Of a DNA stretch of 64,000 nucleotides, positions 37,604 to 47,340 are shown one piece after another (positions within the stretch are counted from its first letter, which is position 1; each line of letters starts with the position of its first letter). The notes below the pieces were generated by a model. That model saw only the letters and a list, made by a program, of their open reading frames with translations. It was not told the DNA's origin and searched no databases. Source of the stretch: an unidentified bacterial endosymbiont (GTDB lineage: Bacteria; Pseudomonadota; Gammaproteobacteria; Enterobacterales; Enterobacteriaceae); assembly GCF_918797525.1 (NCBI RefSeq), contig NZ_OU963893.1:248001-312000 (forward strand), in the 5' to 3' direction. Made by a program: the position numbers and the translations under genes.

Positions 37604-38578
37604 CTACTGTCGTACCTGCGGGTTTACACAGTTCTTCTCAACGCGTCCTTCCAGGGCGGCAATAAGATTATCCACCGCAGTAGCGGCCATGTTATAGCGC
37701 GTTTCATGCGTTGCCGAGCCGATGTGCGGCAGGGCGACGACGTTTGGCAACGTTAACAGCGGGGAATCTACCGGCAGCGGCTCCTGTTCAAACACATCCA
37801 GACCTGCAGCGTGGATCGCGCCGTTTTGCAGCGCGTCAATTAACGCTTTTTCGTCTACTACAGGACCACGTCCGGCATTGATGAAAATGGCGGATTTCTT
37901 CATCTTTTTAAACGCGGATTTGCCAATCAGATGATGGGTTTCGTCCGTCAGCGGCAGGATCAGACAGACATAGTCCGCTTCCTGCAGCAGGGTATTCAGT
38001 TCACAATAGCGGGCGTTGAAGCGTTCTTCGGCTTCAGGGTGATGGTGACGCGCGTTATACAGAACAGGCATGTTAAAGCCGAAATGCGCGCGCTGCGCCA
38101 GCGCCATACCGATACGGCCCATGCCAACAATCCCCAGCGTTTTGCCGTGAACATCAACGCCAAACCAGTCCGGGCCAATGCTTTTGTTCCATTCGCCAGC
38201 TTTAACGCGTTCAGCCACTTCCACCACCCGGCGAGCGGTGCTGAGCACCAGTGCCATCAGGGTGTCAGCCACGGTTTCCGTCAGGGCGAAGGGGGTATGC
38301 ATCAGCAGAATTTTGCGGACATTCAGGGCATCCACGTCGAAATTATCATAACCCACTGAAATGGTTGAGGTCGCCCGAAGCTTCGGCATTTTCTTCAGCA
38401 AAGCGGCATCTACTTTTTCGCTTGAACCCAGCAGCCCTTCGGCACTGGCGAACGCATCCGCATATTGCGCCAGGGTATCCGGGCTAAGGTTTTCCACCTG
38501 TGTGACGGTGAAATGTTCTTCCAGGCGTTTTCGCAGATCGTCGGGCAGCGCTTTATATAAAATGACGGACGGCTTCAT
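37604..38578 (-). CDS. ghrB: Glyoxylate/hydroxypyruvate reductase B (2-ketogluconate reductase)
   Basis: 324 residues, the E. coli length. D-isomer 2-hydroxyacid dehydrogenase with nucleotide-binding [13 protein letters not shown] and catalytic Arg, Glu and His regions ([41 protein letters not shown]). It reduces glyoxylate, hydroxypyruvate and 2-keto-D-gluconate. The start [11 protein letters not shown] is at 38578. Here it stands last in a decayed kgu-type ketogluconate cluster, where it corresponds to kguD. Confidence 0.95.
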   Translation of the reverse strand: MKPSVILYKALPDDLRKRLEEHFTVTQVENLSPDTLAQYADAFASAEGLLGSSEKVDAALLKKMPKLRATSTISVGYDNFDVDALNVRKILLMHTPFALTETVADTLMALVLSTARRVVEVAERVKAGEWNKSIGPDWFGVDVHGKTLGIVGMGRIGMALAQRAHFGFNMPVLYNARHHHPEAEERFNARYCELNTLLQEADYVCLILPLTDETHHLIGKSAFKKMKKSAIFINAGRGPVVDEKALIDALQNGAIHAAGLDVFEQEPLPVDSPLLTLPNVVALPHIGSATHETRYNMAATAVDNLIAALEGRVEKNCVNPQVRQ

Positions 38579-38603
38579 GCTAATCTCCGTTGATTTAAAG
38601 GGT

Positions 38604-39744
38604 TCAGGCGTGTCGGGTGCCCACTGGGTGTTGTTGATTATTATCAGGCTTAACAATCAGAGTAAGCCACACCGAGCCAAAAAGTGCCACCCCCATAAAG
38701 ATATCAAAGAACGAGCCCAGCGCGCCCATGCTGTTGATCAAGGCCATTGCGCCACCCGCGACATTACGTGGCAGCATCTCCGGGATAATGGCAAAGAATG
38801 GACCATAGGGGCGTACATGGCTGCGCCGGCAATCACCAGAAGAGTGTAAGAAGCCCAGAAATTATTCCCCCCATGGCCCAGGAGCAGGCAATCATGGCGA
38901 GGGTTGCGGCCAGATAGGGCACGGACGACAGCCAACCCACCTCTACCATGCCGAGATTTTCACCACCGCTACGGATAATCGATGGTCGCCACAGCACAAA
39001 ACCGTACACGCCTATGCACCATGCAAAATACTGCGCGCACAACAGAATCACGTTGCGGGAACGGAAGGCTTCACCATAGTTGCGTACCGCCTTCAGCCCC
39101 TGCTGCTCTTTATCCAGTTGCGCCTGCAGTGCCGCTTTTTGCTCTTCGGAAAGCCATTTCACCTGCGCAGGCTTATCTTTAACCAGCACCCACCAGCAGA
39201 ACGCCCAGATAACCGCAGGCACACCTTCGATAATAAACATTTCTTGCCAGCCGAAAGACTGGATCAAATAGCCGGAAACGACCGACATCCACAGCACCGT
39301 GACCGGATTACCGAGGATCAGGAAGGTGTTGGCGCGGGAACGCTCGGACTGAGTAAACCAGTTGCTGATGTAGATAAGCATGGCAGGCATGACTGCCGCC
39401 TCAACCACACCGAGGATAAAGCGGATAGCGGCCAGCGCGGGAATGTTGTTCACCACACCGGTGAGTGACGCACATCCGCCCCACAGGATTAGGCAGATGA
39501 AGATCAGTTTGCTTACGCTGCGGCGTTTCGCATAAATAGCGCCGGGGATCTGGAAGAAGAAGTAGCCGAGGAAGAAAAGGGCACCCAGCAGCGAGGAGAC
39601 CCCTTTGGTTATCCTGAGATCTTCGGTGATCCTAGCGGCAGATGAGAAACTGAAGTTGGCACGATCAAGATACGCCAGGCTGTACGTGATAAACACGATT
39701 GGCATGATGTACCACCAGCGTTTTTTGCATGGTTTACGTCTCAC
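38604..39744 (-). pseudogene. KguT-like 2-ketogluconate transporter (MFS), with deletions and frameshifts
   Basis: The frame from a GTG at 39744 gives 290 good residues of an ACS-type MFS transporter (WWYIMPIVFITYSLAYLDRA ... NTFLILGNPVTVLWMSVVSG ... LAATLAMIACSW) and then goes wrong. After IACSW the sequence jumps to GHGGNNFWASYTLLVIAGAA in another frame, lacking about 30 expected residues. Then atgtacgcccctatgg lacks one C, putting YGPFFAIIPEMLPRNVAGGA in a third frame. After INSMGALGSF a further piece is missing before SVWLTLIVK and the stop at 38604. So there are at least two frameshifts and two internal deletions: clearly non-functional. Neighbouring ghrB and the kguE remnant support the identification. 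Confidence 0.85.
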
Positions 39745-40300
39745 GCAGCAGGTTGACGTAATGACGGGTAACGGCGTTCAAATCGTCCCCTTCCAGAGGG
39801 AATTCAACGCCGCGCGGGCCTCGGTCGGCAACTGGTCCAATAGTGCCAGCCAGCGAGCATCGGCGTGGTCCGGCGCAACGGCAGACCGCTTCGAAGCGCT
39901 GCATTGGCGCCAGTCGGCCGCAGTTGGTCTGGTCGTTCTCGACCACCAGCGTCATGCCCCTTTCAATGAGCAACGTGCGCAAGGTTTCCAGCGGTTGATT
40001 ATTGCTGAAATGCCCCAGCGAGACTTTCAGCCACAGGGCGTTAAGGGCGCTGGCCTCTTGCAAATAGCGCGGAAGGTCTGGATTGAGCATGCCATCAGGC
40101 ATAAACAGGGCGGCGGACGCCAGCAGCCCAGTTGTTCGATGTCGCCCCCCAGCGCAGGTAATGCCTGTAACTCAGCGCTGTTGAACAGTTCGCGGCGGAT
40201 CTCAACCCCCTCGGCCCTTGCCCGCGCAATGACGGCAAGCATGGCATGTTGTCCGCCTTTCTGCCGTACCCGGTCGGCGCCATGTGCAGGCCAATGCGCT
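39734..40300 (-). pseudogene. KguE-like sugar phosphate isomerase/epimerase remnant
   Basis: Pieces in different frames match a TIM-barrel epimerase of ketogluconate clusters: GLHMAPTGYGRKA (near 40260-40300), then MLAVIARARAEGVEIRRELF, then the long piece MPDGMLNPDLPRYLQEAS ... WLKVSLGHFSNNQPLETLRT, TLVVENDQTNCGRLAPMQRF, and the end PRGVEFPLEGDDLNAVTRHY. About 40 residues are missing between AGTIGPVAD and RGPRGVEFPL. The stop (39734) overlaps the transporter start. Several frameshifts make it non-functional. Confidence 0.75.
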
Positions 40301-40594
40301 TCAGGGAATGCCGCTCCTGGTCCACCTCGTTATTGGTGTTACAGACCAGCGGCGTAAAACCTTTTTCGCGACAGGCAGCTTCAATCCCGCTGAGTACGTT
40401 GACGGAGTAGGGATTGGTGATATCGGCGATAATAAGCCCGATAAGACGGGTTCTGCCACGCTTGAGGCCGCGCGCCATAATGCTGGGGCGGTAGTCGAGG
40501 TCGGCAATCGCCTGCTCAATACGTGCCAGTAGCGCATCGGACAGCAGGTGTTTTTCGCCACGTCGCTGATAGTGGCCCGTGTTGGTTTGTTCAT
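40301..40594 (-). pseudogene. LacI-type regulator remnant lacking its helix-turn-helix
   Basis: It starts MNKPTRATISDVAK, the usual first helix of a LacI-family regulator, but the next about 16 residues (turn and recognition helix) are absent. The sequence resumes in another frame as KHLLSDALLARIEQAIADLD and then as MARGLKRGRTRLIGLIIADI with TNPYSVNVLSGIEAACREKG and CNTNNEVDQERHSL. It breaks off there and joins the kguE remnant, so most of the ligand-binding domain is gone. In related bacteria a PtxS-like LacI repressor controls the kgu genes. Confidence 0.8.
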
Positions 40595-40674
40595 CGCTGA
40601 TGTCCCTGGAGTGCGTGACAACACCTTAGCGGGAAAATCAACGTTGGCTAGCTGCTTAATGCCGAAGGAATATC

Positions 40675-40860
40675 ATGACAAGGGTATTTCTGCCAGAGAC
40701 TATAACGTCTGTACCGAATGAGTCACGCTCTCAGCAGTCTTTGGACAATTCACTCTATATCTGTTCCGTCATTTACAACGAGACAGTCATTGGAAGTGGG
40801 CGGGTTGTCTGAGACGGTGTTCTGGCATTCAGTATGTAATGGTATAACCTGAATATCAGA
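40675..40860 (+). pseudogene. Possible GNAT acetyltransferase remnant
   Basis: A 45-codon frame from ATG at 40675 ends ...NSLYICSVIYNETVIGSGRVV followed by TGA (40810-40812) and then, in frame, DGVLAFSM before another stop. The pattern YICSVIYNETVIGSGRVV-x-DG resembles the central strands of GNAT acetyltransferases, where Gly normally sits at the position of the stop. Too short and too degenerate to be sure. Confidence 0.3.
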
Positions 40861-41182
40861 AATGTTTTGGTGTTGGCAAAAGTATCATGCGGAAATTGCT
40901 TTCATACATTACAACGTTACATTCTACCAGGTCGCTGATCTTTACAACAGTGCCCTTCGGCGGTTGTTTCACGACAGTCGTCGAAGGGCTTTCGCCCTTA
41001 TGGCGAGAATAGTGTCCGCAGTAAAATCTCATCTTAATGGGTTTAGCATGACTGTCTTTGAAAAGAGCAATTCGATGGCCATTGGTGGCTACTGGATGAG
41101 AATCCGGGGCCAGTGGTATTATGCTGATCGTACTGGCACTGGCGGTAGTCAGCCTGAAGTACCGTCAGACCCAGCTACAGGG
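40861..41182. other. Unassigned stretch between the kgu remnants and the yiaD relic
   Basis: 322 bp. A 111-codon plus-strand frame (40862-41197) reads through it, ending RGQWYYADRTGTGGSQPEVP plus about a dozen residues, but it has no recognisable domain and no good ribosome site. I do not call it a gene. The DNA is probably decayed accessory sequence. Confidence 0.4.
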
Positions 41183-41311
41183 CTAGTGACCGGGTAGCTG
41201 CCCCACGACGCCGGGCTGTTCCGAATTAGCCCGTTCGCGTGCATCGCTGTAAGGGTTTGTTGTACAGCCAGAAACAGCCACAGCGGCAATAACGGGTACG
41301 CGTTTTTTCAT
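41183..41311 (-). pseudogene. yiaD: Truncated yiaD (N-terminal lipoprotein signal only)
   Basis: A 42-codon frame begins MKKRVPVIAAVAVSGCTTNP and continues YSDARERANSEQPGVVGQLP before a stop. The N-terminus corresponds to the signal peptide, lipobox (VSGC) and first mature residues (TTNPY) of YiaD, an OmpA-family lipoprotein of about 219 residues that lies between bisC and ghrB in E. coli. The glycine-zipper and OmpA domain are absent. It could still make a tiny lipoprotein, but it is most simply a relic. Confidence 0.7.
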
Positions 41312-41474
41312 CTTATTTCCTTAATCCTTTTTATTCTTTGCCTCAGCGCACGTGGCAGTTGATTATGATGTCCAGAGATGAAGAAAATTCAGCGTATCAC
41401 GCTGAAATTTGTCACAAACCATAAACCGCCTCAATGAGAAGGCCGTCAACCTGCACGCAATCAGGAGCGCACGC

Positions 41475-43802
41475 TTGAGCACCTCAACGAAAACTATTCT
41501 GACCGCCGCCCACTGGGGGCCGATACGGGTTGAAACCGATGGTGAGAATGTTCTCTCATCCTGCGGGGCATTGCCCACTCAACATCCCAACTCGTTACAG
41601 ACCGTCGTTCGCGAACAGGTGCACAGCAAGACCCGCGTGCGTTGGCCCATGGTGCGAAAAGGGTTTCTGGCGTCGCCGGAAACGCCGCAGGGTATTCGCG
41701 GCCAGGATGAATTTGTTCGCGTGAGCTGGGACCAGGCGCTGGCGCTTATCCACGCGCAGCACAAACGTATCCGCGACAGTTACGGACCATCGTCCATTTT
41801 TGCCGGTTCTTATGGCTGGCGCTCGAACGGCGTGCTGCATAAAGCCTCTACGTTGCTTCAGCGCTATATGAGCCTTGCCGGGGGATATACAGGCCATCTG
41901 GGAGACTATTCGACTGGCGCGGCGCAGGCGATCATGCCGTATGTCGTCGGGGGAAATGAGGTTTACCAGCAGCAGACCAGCTGGCCGCTGGTGCTGGAAC
42001 ATACTGACGTGGTGGTACTGTGGAGCGCCAACCCGATCAACACGCTGAAAATTGCCTGGAACGCCAGCGACGAGCAGGGCATTCCTTATTTCGACGCCCT
42101 ACGTAAAAGCGGTAAGCGCATCATTTGTATTGACCCGATGCGCTCAGAAACCCTGGATTTCCTCGGCGAAAGCGCCGAGTGGCTGGCGCCACATATGGGC
42201 ACTGACGTGGCAATGATGCTGGGTATTGCCCACACGCTCGTCGAGAATGGCTGGCAGGATAGCGATTTCCTCGCGCGTTGCACCACTGGCTTCGACACAT
42301 TTGCTGACTATCTGACGGGCAAAGCGGACGGTACCGCCAAAACGGCAGAGTGGGCCGCCGACATTTGTGGTATTGAAGCGGGTAAAATCCGCGAACTGGC
42401 CGATATTTTTCATAAAAACATCACTATGCTGATGGCGGGCTGGGGAATGCAGCGTCAGCAGTTTGGTGAGCAAAAGCACTGGATGCTGGTTACGCTTGCC
42501 GCGATGCTGGGGCAAATTGGCACGCCGGGCGGAGGATTTGGCCTTTCATATCACTTCTCGAACGGCGGCAACCCTACTCGCAAAGCCGCCGTGCTGGCCT
42601 CTATGCAAGGTTCGGTGCAGGGCGGTATTGATGCTGTCGATAAAATCCCGGTGGCGCGTATCGTCGAGGCCCTGGAAAATCCCGGTGGGTTTTACCAGCA
42701 CAACGGACAGGACCGCCACTTCCCGGACATTCGCTTTATCTGGTGGGCTGGTGGGTCCAATTTTACCCATCATCAGGACACCAACCGTCTGATCCGTGCC
42801 TGGCAGAAGCCTGAGTTGGTGGTGATCTCCGAAGGCTTCTGGACCGCCTCGGCTAAGCACGCCGATATCGTTCTGCCAGCTACTACCTCGTTTGAGCGCA
42901 ACGATCTCACCATGACCGGCGACTACAGCAACCAGCATATGGTGCCGATGAAGCGCGTCGTGCCCCCCCGCGATGAGGCGCGTGATGATATGGAGATCTT
43001 TGCCGAACTGAGCGAGCGGTGGGAAGCGGGCGGTCGTGAGCGCTTCACCGAAGGCAAAACCGACATGCAGTGGCTGGAAACCTTCTACCAGATCGCCGGT
43101 CAGCGGGGCGCTTCCCAGGGGGTGACGTTACCGCCGTTTAGCCAATTCTGGGAAGCGAATGACATTTTCGAAATGCCGGAAAGCGAGCAGAACGCGCGGT
43201 TTATTCGTTTTGCGGATTTCCGCCGCGATCCGGACAACCATCCGCTGAAAACCGAGAGCGGGAAGATTGTCATTTTCAGCCAGCGCATCGCCAGCTTTGG
43301 GTATGCCGACTGTCCGCCGCATCCGGCGTGGCTGGAGCCAGACGAATGGCATGGCAATGCCAAAGCGGAGCAGCTCCAGGTCTTGTCGGCCCATCCGGCG
43401 CATCGTCTGCATAGCCAGCTTAACTATTCCTCTTTGCGCGAGCTGTACGCCGTGGGCGGACGTGAGCCAGTCACAATCCATATCGACGATGCGAAAGCGC
43501 GCGGCATTGTCCAGGGGGACGTGGTACGCGTGTGGAACCCGCGTGGACAGGTGCTGGCGGGGGCGGTGGTTAGCGACGGGATCCGCCCGGGGGTGATCTG
43601 CATTCACCAGGGGGCATGGCCCGATCTGGCGCTCAGCAACGGCGGTATTTGCAAAAACGGGGCGGTCAATGTGCTAACCAAAGATCTCCCCAGCTCGAAG
43701 CTGGGTAATGGCTGTGCGGGAAATACCGCGCTTGCCTGGGTCGAGAAATATCAGGGGCCGGATCTCAGGTTAACGGCGTTTGATCCCCCTGCCAGCTCAT
43801 GA
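41475..43802 (+). CDS. bisC: Biotin sulfoxide reductase (molybdopterin enzyme)
   Basis: 775 residues, DMSO reductase family. Cytoplasmic reduction of biotin sulfoxide and methionine sulfoxide, using a bis-molybdopterin guanine dinucleotide cofactor. The molybdenum-ligating serine lies in [11 protein letters not shown]; other cofactor-binding stretches are [28 protein letters not shown] and [16 protein letters not shown] near the C-terminus. There is no ATG at the right place: a TTG at 41475 ([14 protein letters not shown]) has a perfect AGGAG seven bases upstream and gives the family length. No twin-arginine signal. Confidence 0.94.
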   Translation: MSTSTKTILTAAHWGPIRVETDGENVLSSCGALPTQHPNSLQTVVREQVHSKTRVRWPMVRKGFLASPETPQGIRGQDEFVRVSWDQALALIHAQHKRIRDSYGPSSIFAGSYGWRSNGVLHKASTLLQRYMSLAGGYTGHLGDYSTGAAQAIMPYVVGGNEVYQQQTSWPLVLEHTDVVVLWSANPINTLKIAWNASDEQGIPYFDALRKSGKRIICIDPMRSETLDFLGESAEWLAPHMGTDVAMMLGIAHTLVENGWQDSDFLARCTTGFDTFADYLTGKADGTAKTAEWAADICGIEAGKIRELADIFHKNITMLMAGWGMQRQQFGEQKHWMLVTLAAMLGQIGTPGGGFGLSYHFSNGGNPTRKAAVLASMQGSVQGGIDAVDKIPVARIVEALENPGGFYQHNGQDRHFPDIRFIWWAGGSNFTHHQDTNRLIRAWQKPELVVISEGFWTASAKHADIVLPATTSFERNDLTMTGDYSNQHMVPMKRVVPPRDEARDDMEIFAELSERWEAGGRERFTEGKTDMQWLETFYQIAGQRGASQGVTLPPFSQFWEANDIFEMPESEQNARFIRFADFRRDPDNHPLKTESGKIVIFSQRIASFGYADCPPHPAWLEPDEWHGNAKAEQLQVLSAHPAHRLHSQLNYSSLRELYAVGGREPVTIHIDDAKARGIVQGDVVRVWNPRGQVLAGAVVSDGIRPGVICIHQGAWPDLALSNGGICKNGAVNVLTKDLPSSKLGNGCAGNTALAWVEKYQGPDLRLTAFDPPASS

Positions 43803-44211
43803 TCCACGTCGGGTGTTGGGTTTCATCTTGCCAGGCGCTGTCTTCAATGCGAAAACCCTGAGCATGGTAGAAATTTACCGCCCGGGTGTTTTTCTGGTAT
43901 ACCTCCAGGGTTAACCAGGGGAAGCGCTGTTGAACATGCTTCAGCAGTGCGCGGCCAATCCCTCGCCCAATAAAGGGCGTGGCGACAAACAGTGCACCCA
44001 CAAACTGCGGCTGCATCACGCTAATAAATCCGCGCAGTTTGCCGTCTTCCTCCCAGACCCAGGTTTGCGCGGCAGGAAGGTAATCGTCCCGCACTGTGCT
44101 TACGCTCTCCTTCCAGTAGCCTGCATCAATAAACGGATGGGCCTGGATGGTGCTTTCAAGCCATAAGCTCAGGAGCGGCTCAGTATTTTCACTTTGCCAT
44201 GTGCGGATCAT
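43765..44211 (-). CDS. yiaC: GNAT N-acetyltransferase YiaC
   Basis: 148 residues. GNAT fold with the acetyl-CoA loop in [15 protein letters not shown] and the C-terminal strand ending [13 protein letters not shown], matching YiaC. E. coli YiaC is reported to be a protein lysine acetyltransferase. Start [11 protein letters not shown] at 44211 lies 23 bp inside the end of tag, so the two are coupled. Its 3' end overlaps that of bisC by 38 bp (convergent). Confidence 0.9.
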   Translation of the reverse strand: MIRTWQSENTEPLLSLWLESTIQAHPFIDAGYWKESVSTVRDDYLPAAQTWVWEEDGKLRGFISVMQPQFVGALFVATPFIGRGIGRALLKHVQQRFPWLTLEVYQKNTRAVNFYHAQGFRIEDSAWQDETQHPTWIMSWQGDQTPLT

Positions 44212-44770
44212 GGTGGCCCCCCGGGTGACAGAAGCAGTCCGTAATATGGTCATTGACCAGCCCACAGGCCTGCATAAAGGCGTAACAAATAGTGGAGCCG
44301 ACAAATTTAAAACCGCGTTTTTTCAGCGCCTTAGACAGTGCATCTGACACAGGGGTAGAGGCCGGGATCTCCGCGAGCGTCGCGGCTTGCGTGACGAGCG
44401 GGGGAGTATCGGCAAATGACCAGACAAACGCCGGGAACGATTCGCCGTTTTGCTCCATAGCGAGATACGCTCGTGCGTTGCCGATGATGGCCTGAATTTT
44501 ACCGCGATGACGGATGATGCCAGCATCCTGCACCAGACGTTCTACGTCTTCGTCGGTCATGGCGGCGACGGCGACAGGATCAAACTGATGAAAGGCGTTG
44601 CGGTAGTTTTCACGCTTTTTCAACACCGTAATCCATGACAAACCCGCCTGCTGGCCCTCAAGACAAATCATCTCGAAAAGCTTTTTGCCGTCCGTTTCCG
44701 GCACACCCCATTCCCGATCGTGATAGTCAATATAAAGTTGATCCTGGTTTACCCAACCGCAACGCTGCAT
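44189..44770 (-). CDS. tag: 3-methyladenine DNA glycosylase I
   Basis: 193 residues. Constitutive base-excision glycosylase for 3-methyladenine. The zinc-snap residues are present: Cys4 (MQRCGW), His17 (DYHDREWG) and, at the C-terminus, His and Cys in [11 protein letters not shown]. The catalytic region includes EGQQAGLSWITVLKKRENYR. First gene of tag-yiaC. Confidence 0.96.
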   Translation of the reverse strand: MQRCGWVNQDQLYIDYHDREWGVPETDGKKLFEMICLEGQQAGLSWITVLKKRENYRNAFHQFDPVAVAAMTDEDVERLVQDAGIIRHRGKIQAIIGNARAYLAMEQNGESFPAFVWSFADTPPLVTQAATLAEIPASTPVSDALSKALKKRGFKFVGSTICYAFMQACGLVNDHITDCFCHPGGHHDPHMAK

Positions 44771-44927
44771 AGTTATCTCCCCTGGTGACGCTGTTATCGC
44801 AAAAATTTCATTCCGTCAGTCTTGACGTGTCGACGATAAAGACAATAGTTAATACAGGGCTATATGCCTCAAAACCTCTTCAACAAAATGATAAATATCG
44901 CCGAGTTCGGCTCTCTATGGAGTCGTT

Positions 44928-45629
44928 TTGATGATGATAAAAAAAATCAGTGGCTGCCATGTTGTTTTTGGCCTTGTGGGCGTTTCATCCTGCTTATTTT
45001 TTAGTAATACCGCACGGGCCTGGCAACAGGAGTATATCGTTTCGGATGCGCAAAGCACCACGGTGGAACGCTATACCTGGGATGCAGATCGCCAACCGCG
45101 GTATGACGATATTCTCGCTGAACGTATTCAAACGTCGCAAAATGGAGCAGGACTTGCTCTGTCTGTTCCTTCCGGGCCGACGGCGGAAAGCGCCATGAGC
45201 GTGGGCTGGAATATGCCGGTTGATGGTCAGACGACGACCGGCCCGGTAATGGCGTGGCGTTATGACAGTACCACGGCCGTAATGACCAATGCGTTTGGCG
45301 ATGGCATAACAACGCAGGCGCTCACCAACCCACTCTGGCACGCCAGCGTAAGCACGCTTGGCTGGCGCGTAGACACGCAATATGGCGATCTTCGTTCGTG
45401 GGCGCAGATTAGCTACAACCAGCAGTTTGGCGAAAACCAGTGGAAAGCGCAGTTTGGTCGGCCACAAACGCCTGCGCCCGCCCAAAACAGTAACTGGATG
45501 GATGTGACCGTCGGCACGGATATACCCTTTACTACCCGCATGGCGGCCTGGGCGACTTTAGCACAGGGTGAGAATACCCTGACAGGGGAGCAATATATGT
45601 ATACCCTTGGGGTGAGCGCGAACTTTTAA
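44928..45629 (+). CDS. yhjY: YhjY-like outer membrane beta-barrel (autotransporter-type) protein
   Basis: 233 residues. Signal peptide in the first about 31 residues, ending NTARA. The mature part consists of alternating aromatic/polar strands (GWRVDTQYGDLRSWAQISYN, GENTLTGEQYMYTLGVSANF) ending in Phe, as expected for an outer membrane barrel. It matches YhjY, which is annotated as an autotransporter/lipase-like beta-domain; its function is not established. Confidence 0.8.
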   Translation: MMMIKKISGCHVVFGLVGVSSCLFFSNTARAWQQEYIVSDAQSTTVERYTWDADRQPRYDDILAERIQTSQNGAGLALSVPSGPTAESAMSVGWNMPVDGQTTTGPVMAWRYDSTTAVMTNAFGDGITTQALTNPLWHASVSTLGWRVDTQYGDLRSWAQISYNQQFGENQWKAQFGRPQTPAPAQNSNWMDVTVGTDIPFTTRMAAWATLAQGENTLTGEQYMYTLGVSANF

Positions 45630-45700
45630 GATTGTTACTTTTTTAAACGTTGCCATAACATCTTGAACACAACAGCCACGGGGCTTGTAGCGATAGCAGA

Positions 45701-45720
45701 CGCTAACACACGCTAACACA
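45701..45720 (+). repeat. 10-bp tandem duplication
   Basis: CGCTAACACA occurs twice in a row (45701-45720), between yhjY and the regulatory repeats of yhjX. No function is evident. Confidence 0.8.
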
Positions 45721-45742
45721 CGTTCGCTTCAGTTCCCCGTAA

Positions 45743-45794
45743 GGCCATTCATTCCCAATTTCAGGCATTTCATTCCGTCCTCTCTGCATCTCAT
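45743..45794 (+). promoter_or_regulatory. Three YpdB-type direct repeats upstream of yhjX
   Basis: GGCCATTCAT (45743-45752), GGCATTTCAT (45764-45773) and TGCATCTCAT (45785-45794) are each separated by exactly 11 bp, a 21-bp period. The E. coli yhjX promoter is activated by the pyruvate-responsive response regulator YpdB through GGCATTTCAT-N11-GGCATTTCAT. The middle copy is an exact match; the outer two have one or two differences. Confidence 0.75.
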
Positions 45795-45877
45795 GCCGTT
45801 TTCCCCCACCTGTTTTAAGGTTTTGTTTATCGTTGTCCTCAGCGAATTCCTTTACTTTCTCTTGCAGGACAACTGCC

Positions 45878-47080
45878 ATGAACACATCAACTTATAACCG
45901 TACGCGCTGGCTGACACTCATTGGCACCATCGTCACCCAGTTTGCGCTGGGTTCGGTTTATACCTGGAGCCTGTTTAACAGCGCGCTGTCTGATAAGCTC
46001 GGCGCTCCGGTAAGCCAGGTCGCTTTCTCCTTCGGCCTGCTGAGCCTGGGGTTAGCGCTGTCTTCTTCCATCGCCGGTAAATTGCAGGAGCGTTTCGGTG
46101 TTAAGCGCGTGACGATGGCTTCCGGGATCCTGCTTGGCGTCGGCTTTTTCCTGACGGCGCACTCAAGTAATTTGATGATGTTGTGGCTGAGCGCCGGGGT
46201 GTTGGTGGGTCTGGCCGACGGCGCCGGTTACCTGCTGACGCTGTCGAACTGCGTAAAGTGGTTCCCGGAGCGTAAAGGTTTAATCTCCGCCTTTGCCATC
46301 GGTTCTTATGGGCTGGGCAGCCTCGGGTTCAAATTCATCGATTCTCATCTGCTGAGCACCGTGGGCCTTGAAAATACCTTTATGATCTGGGGCGTTATTG
46401 TTCTGGTGATGATCCTGTTCGGCGCCATGCTGATGAAAGACGCGCCTTTGCAGGAGGTTATATCCGTTGACGGTGTGGTGGAGAACGACTTTACGCTGGC
46501 TCAATCCATGCGCAAACCGCAATACTGGATGTTGGCGGTGATGTTCCTCACGGCGTGCATGAGCGGTCTGTACGTGATTGGGGTGGCAAAAGATATCGCC
46601 CAGGGAATGGTGAAACTCGATGCCGCAACGGCGGCCAACGCGGTTACCGTGATCTCAATCGCTAACCTTTCTGGCCGTCTGGTGCTGGGCATTCTCTCTG
46701 ACAAAATCGCCCGTATCCGCGTGATTACGATTGGCCAGGTGGTATCGCTGGTGGGCATGGCGGCGCTGCTGTTTGCGCCGCTGAATGAAGCAACCTTCTT
46801 TGCCGCGATTGCCTGCGTAGCATTCAACTTCGGCGGTACCATTACCGTCTTCCCGTCACTGGTGAGCGAGTTCTTTGGACTGAATAATCTGACGAAAAAC
46901 TACGGGGTCATTTACCTGGGCTTCGGTATCGGCAGTATTTGCGGCTCGCTAATCGCCTCGCTGTTTGGCGGTTTCTATATCACGTTCTGCGTAATATTTG
47001 CCCTGTTGATTATCTCTCTGGCGCTGTCGACCATGATTCGCCAGCCGCAGCGCGAAGTCTATAAAGAAGCGCATGCGTAA
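45878..47080 (+). CDS. yhjX: MFS transporter YhjX (YpdAB target)
   Basis: 400 residues, twelve hydrophobic segments, oxalate/formate antiporter-like MFS member (LIGTIVTQFALGSVYTWSLF at the start). In E. coli it is strongly induced by extracellular pyruvate through the YpdA/YpdB two-component system; the transported compound is presumed to be a small carboxylate. Start MNTSTYNRTRW at 45878. Followed by a terminator. Confidence 0.94.
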   Translation: MNTSTYNRTRWLTLIGTIVTQFALGSVYTWSLFNSALSDKLGAPVSQVAFSFGLLSLGLALSSSIAGKLQERFGVKRVTMASGILLGVGFFLTAHSSNLMMLWLSAGVLVGLADGAGYLLTLSNCVKWFPERKGLISAFAIGSYGLGSLGFKFIDSHLLSTVGLENTFMIWGVIVLVMILFGAMLMKDAPLQEVISVDGVVENDFTLAQSMRKPQYWMLAVMFLTACMSGLYVIGVAKDIAQGMVKLDAATAANAVTVISIANLSGRLVLGILSDKIARIRVITIGQVVSLVGMAALLFAPLNEATFFAAIACVAFNFGGTITVFPSLVSEFFGLNNLTKNYGVIYLGFGIGSICGSLIASLFGGFYITFCVIFALLIISLALSTMIRQPQREVYKEAHA

Positions 47081-47093
47081 GCGTTGAATACAG

Positions 47094-47115
47094 AGGCCGG
47101 GTTTCCGGCCTTTTT
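47094..47115 (+). terminator. Terminator after yhjX
   Basis: AGGCCGG-GTTT-CCGGCCT stem (47094-47111) followed by TTTT. Confidence 0.85.
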
Positions 47116-47340
47116 AATGTTTATTACGGCTCTACTTAGACGATAATCTCGCCGCGCGGATTGCCTTTTTTGTAAAAAACTGTACCGATCACATTCTCTG
47201 TTGCCACTTTTTCCTTTCCCTGTGGTCTACTTACCACGCTTATAGACGTTTATTAGAACGATCCCCTGAGCGAATTTCAAATCTGCCTTCCAGTCATATC
47301 CGGCGGGTGGCGGTACAGTCCCTTTTTCCGGGTAGCATGC

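Noticed and set aside
40862..41197. A 111-codon plus-strand frame
   Set aside because: No domain, no ribosome site, odd composition and location in decayed DNA; I described the stretch but did not call a gene.
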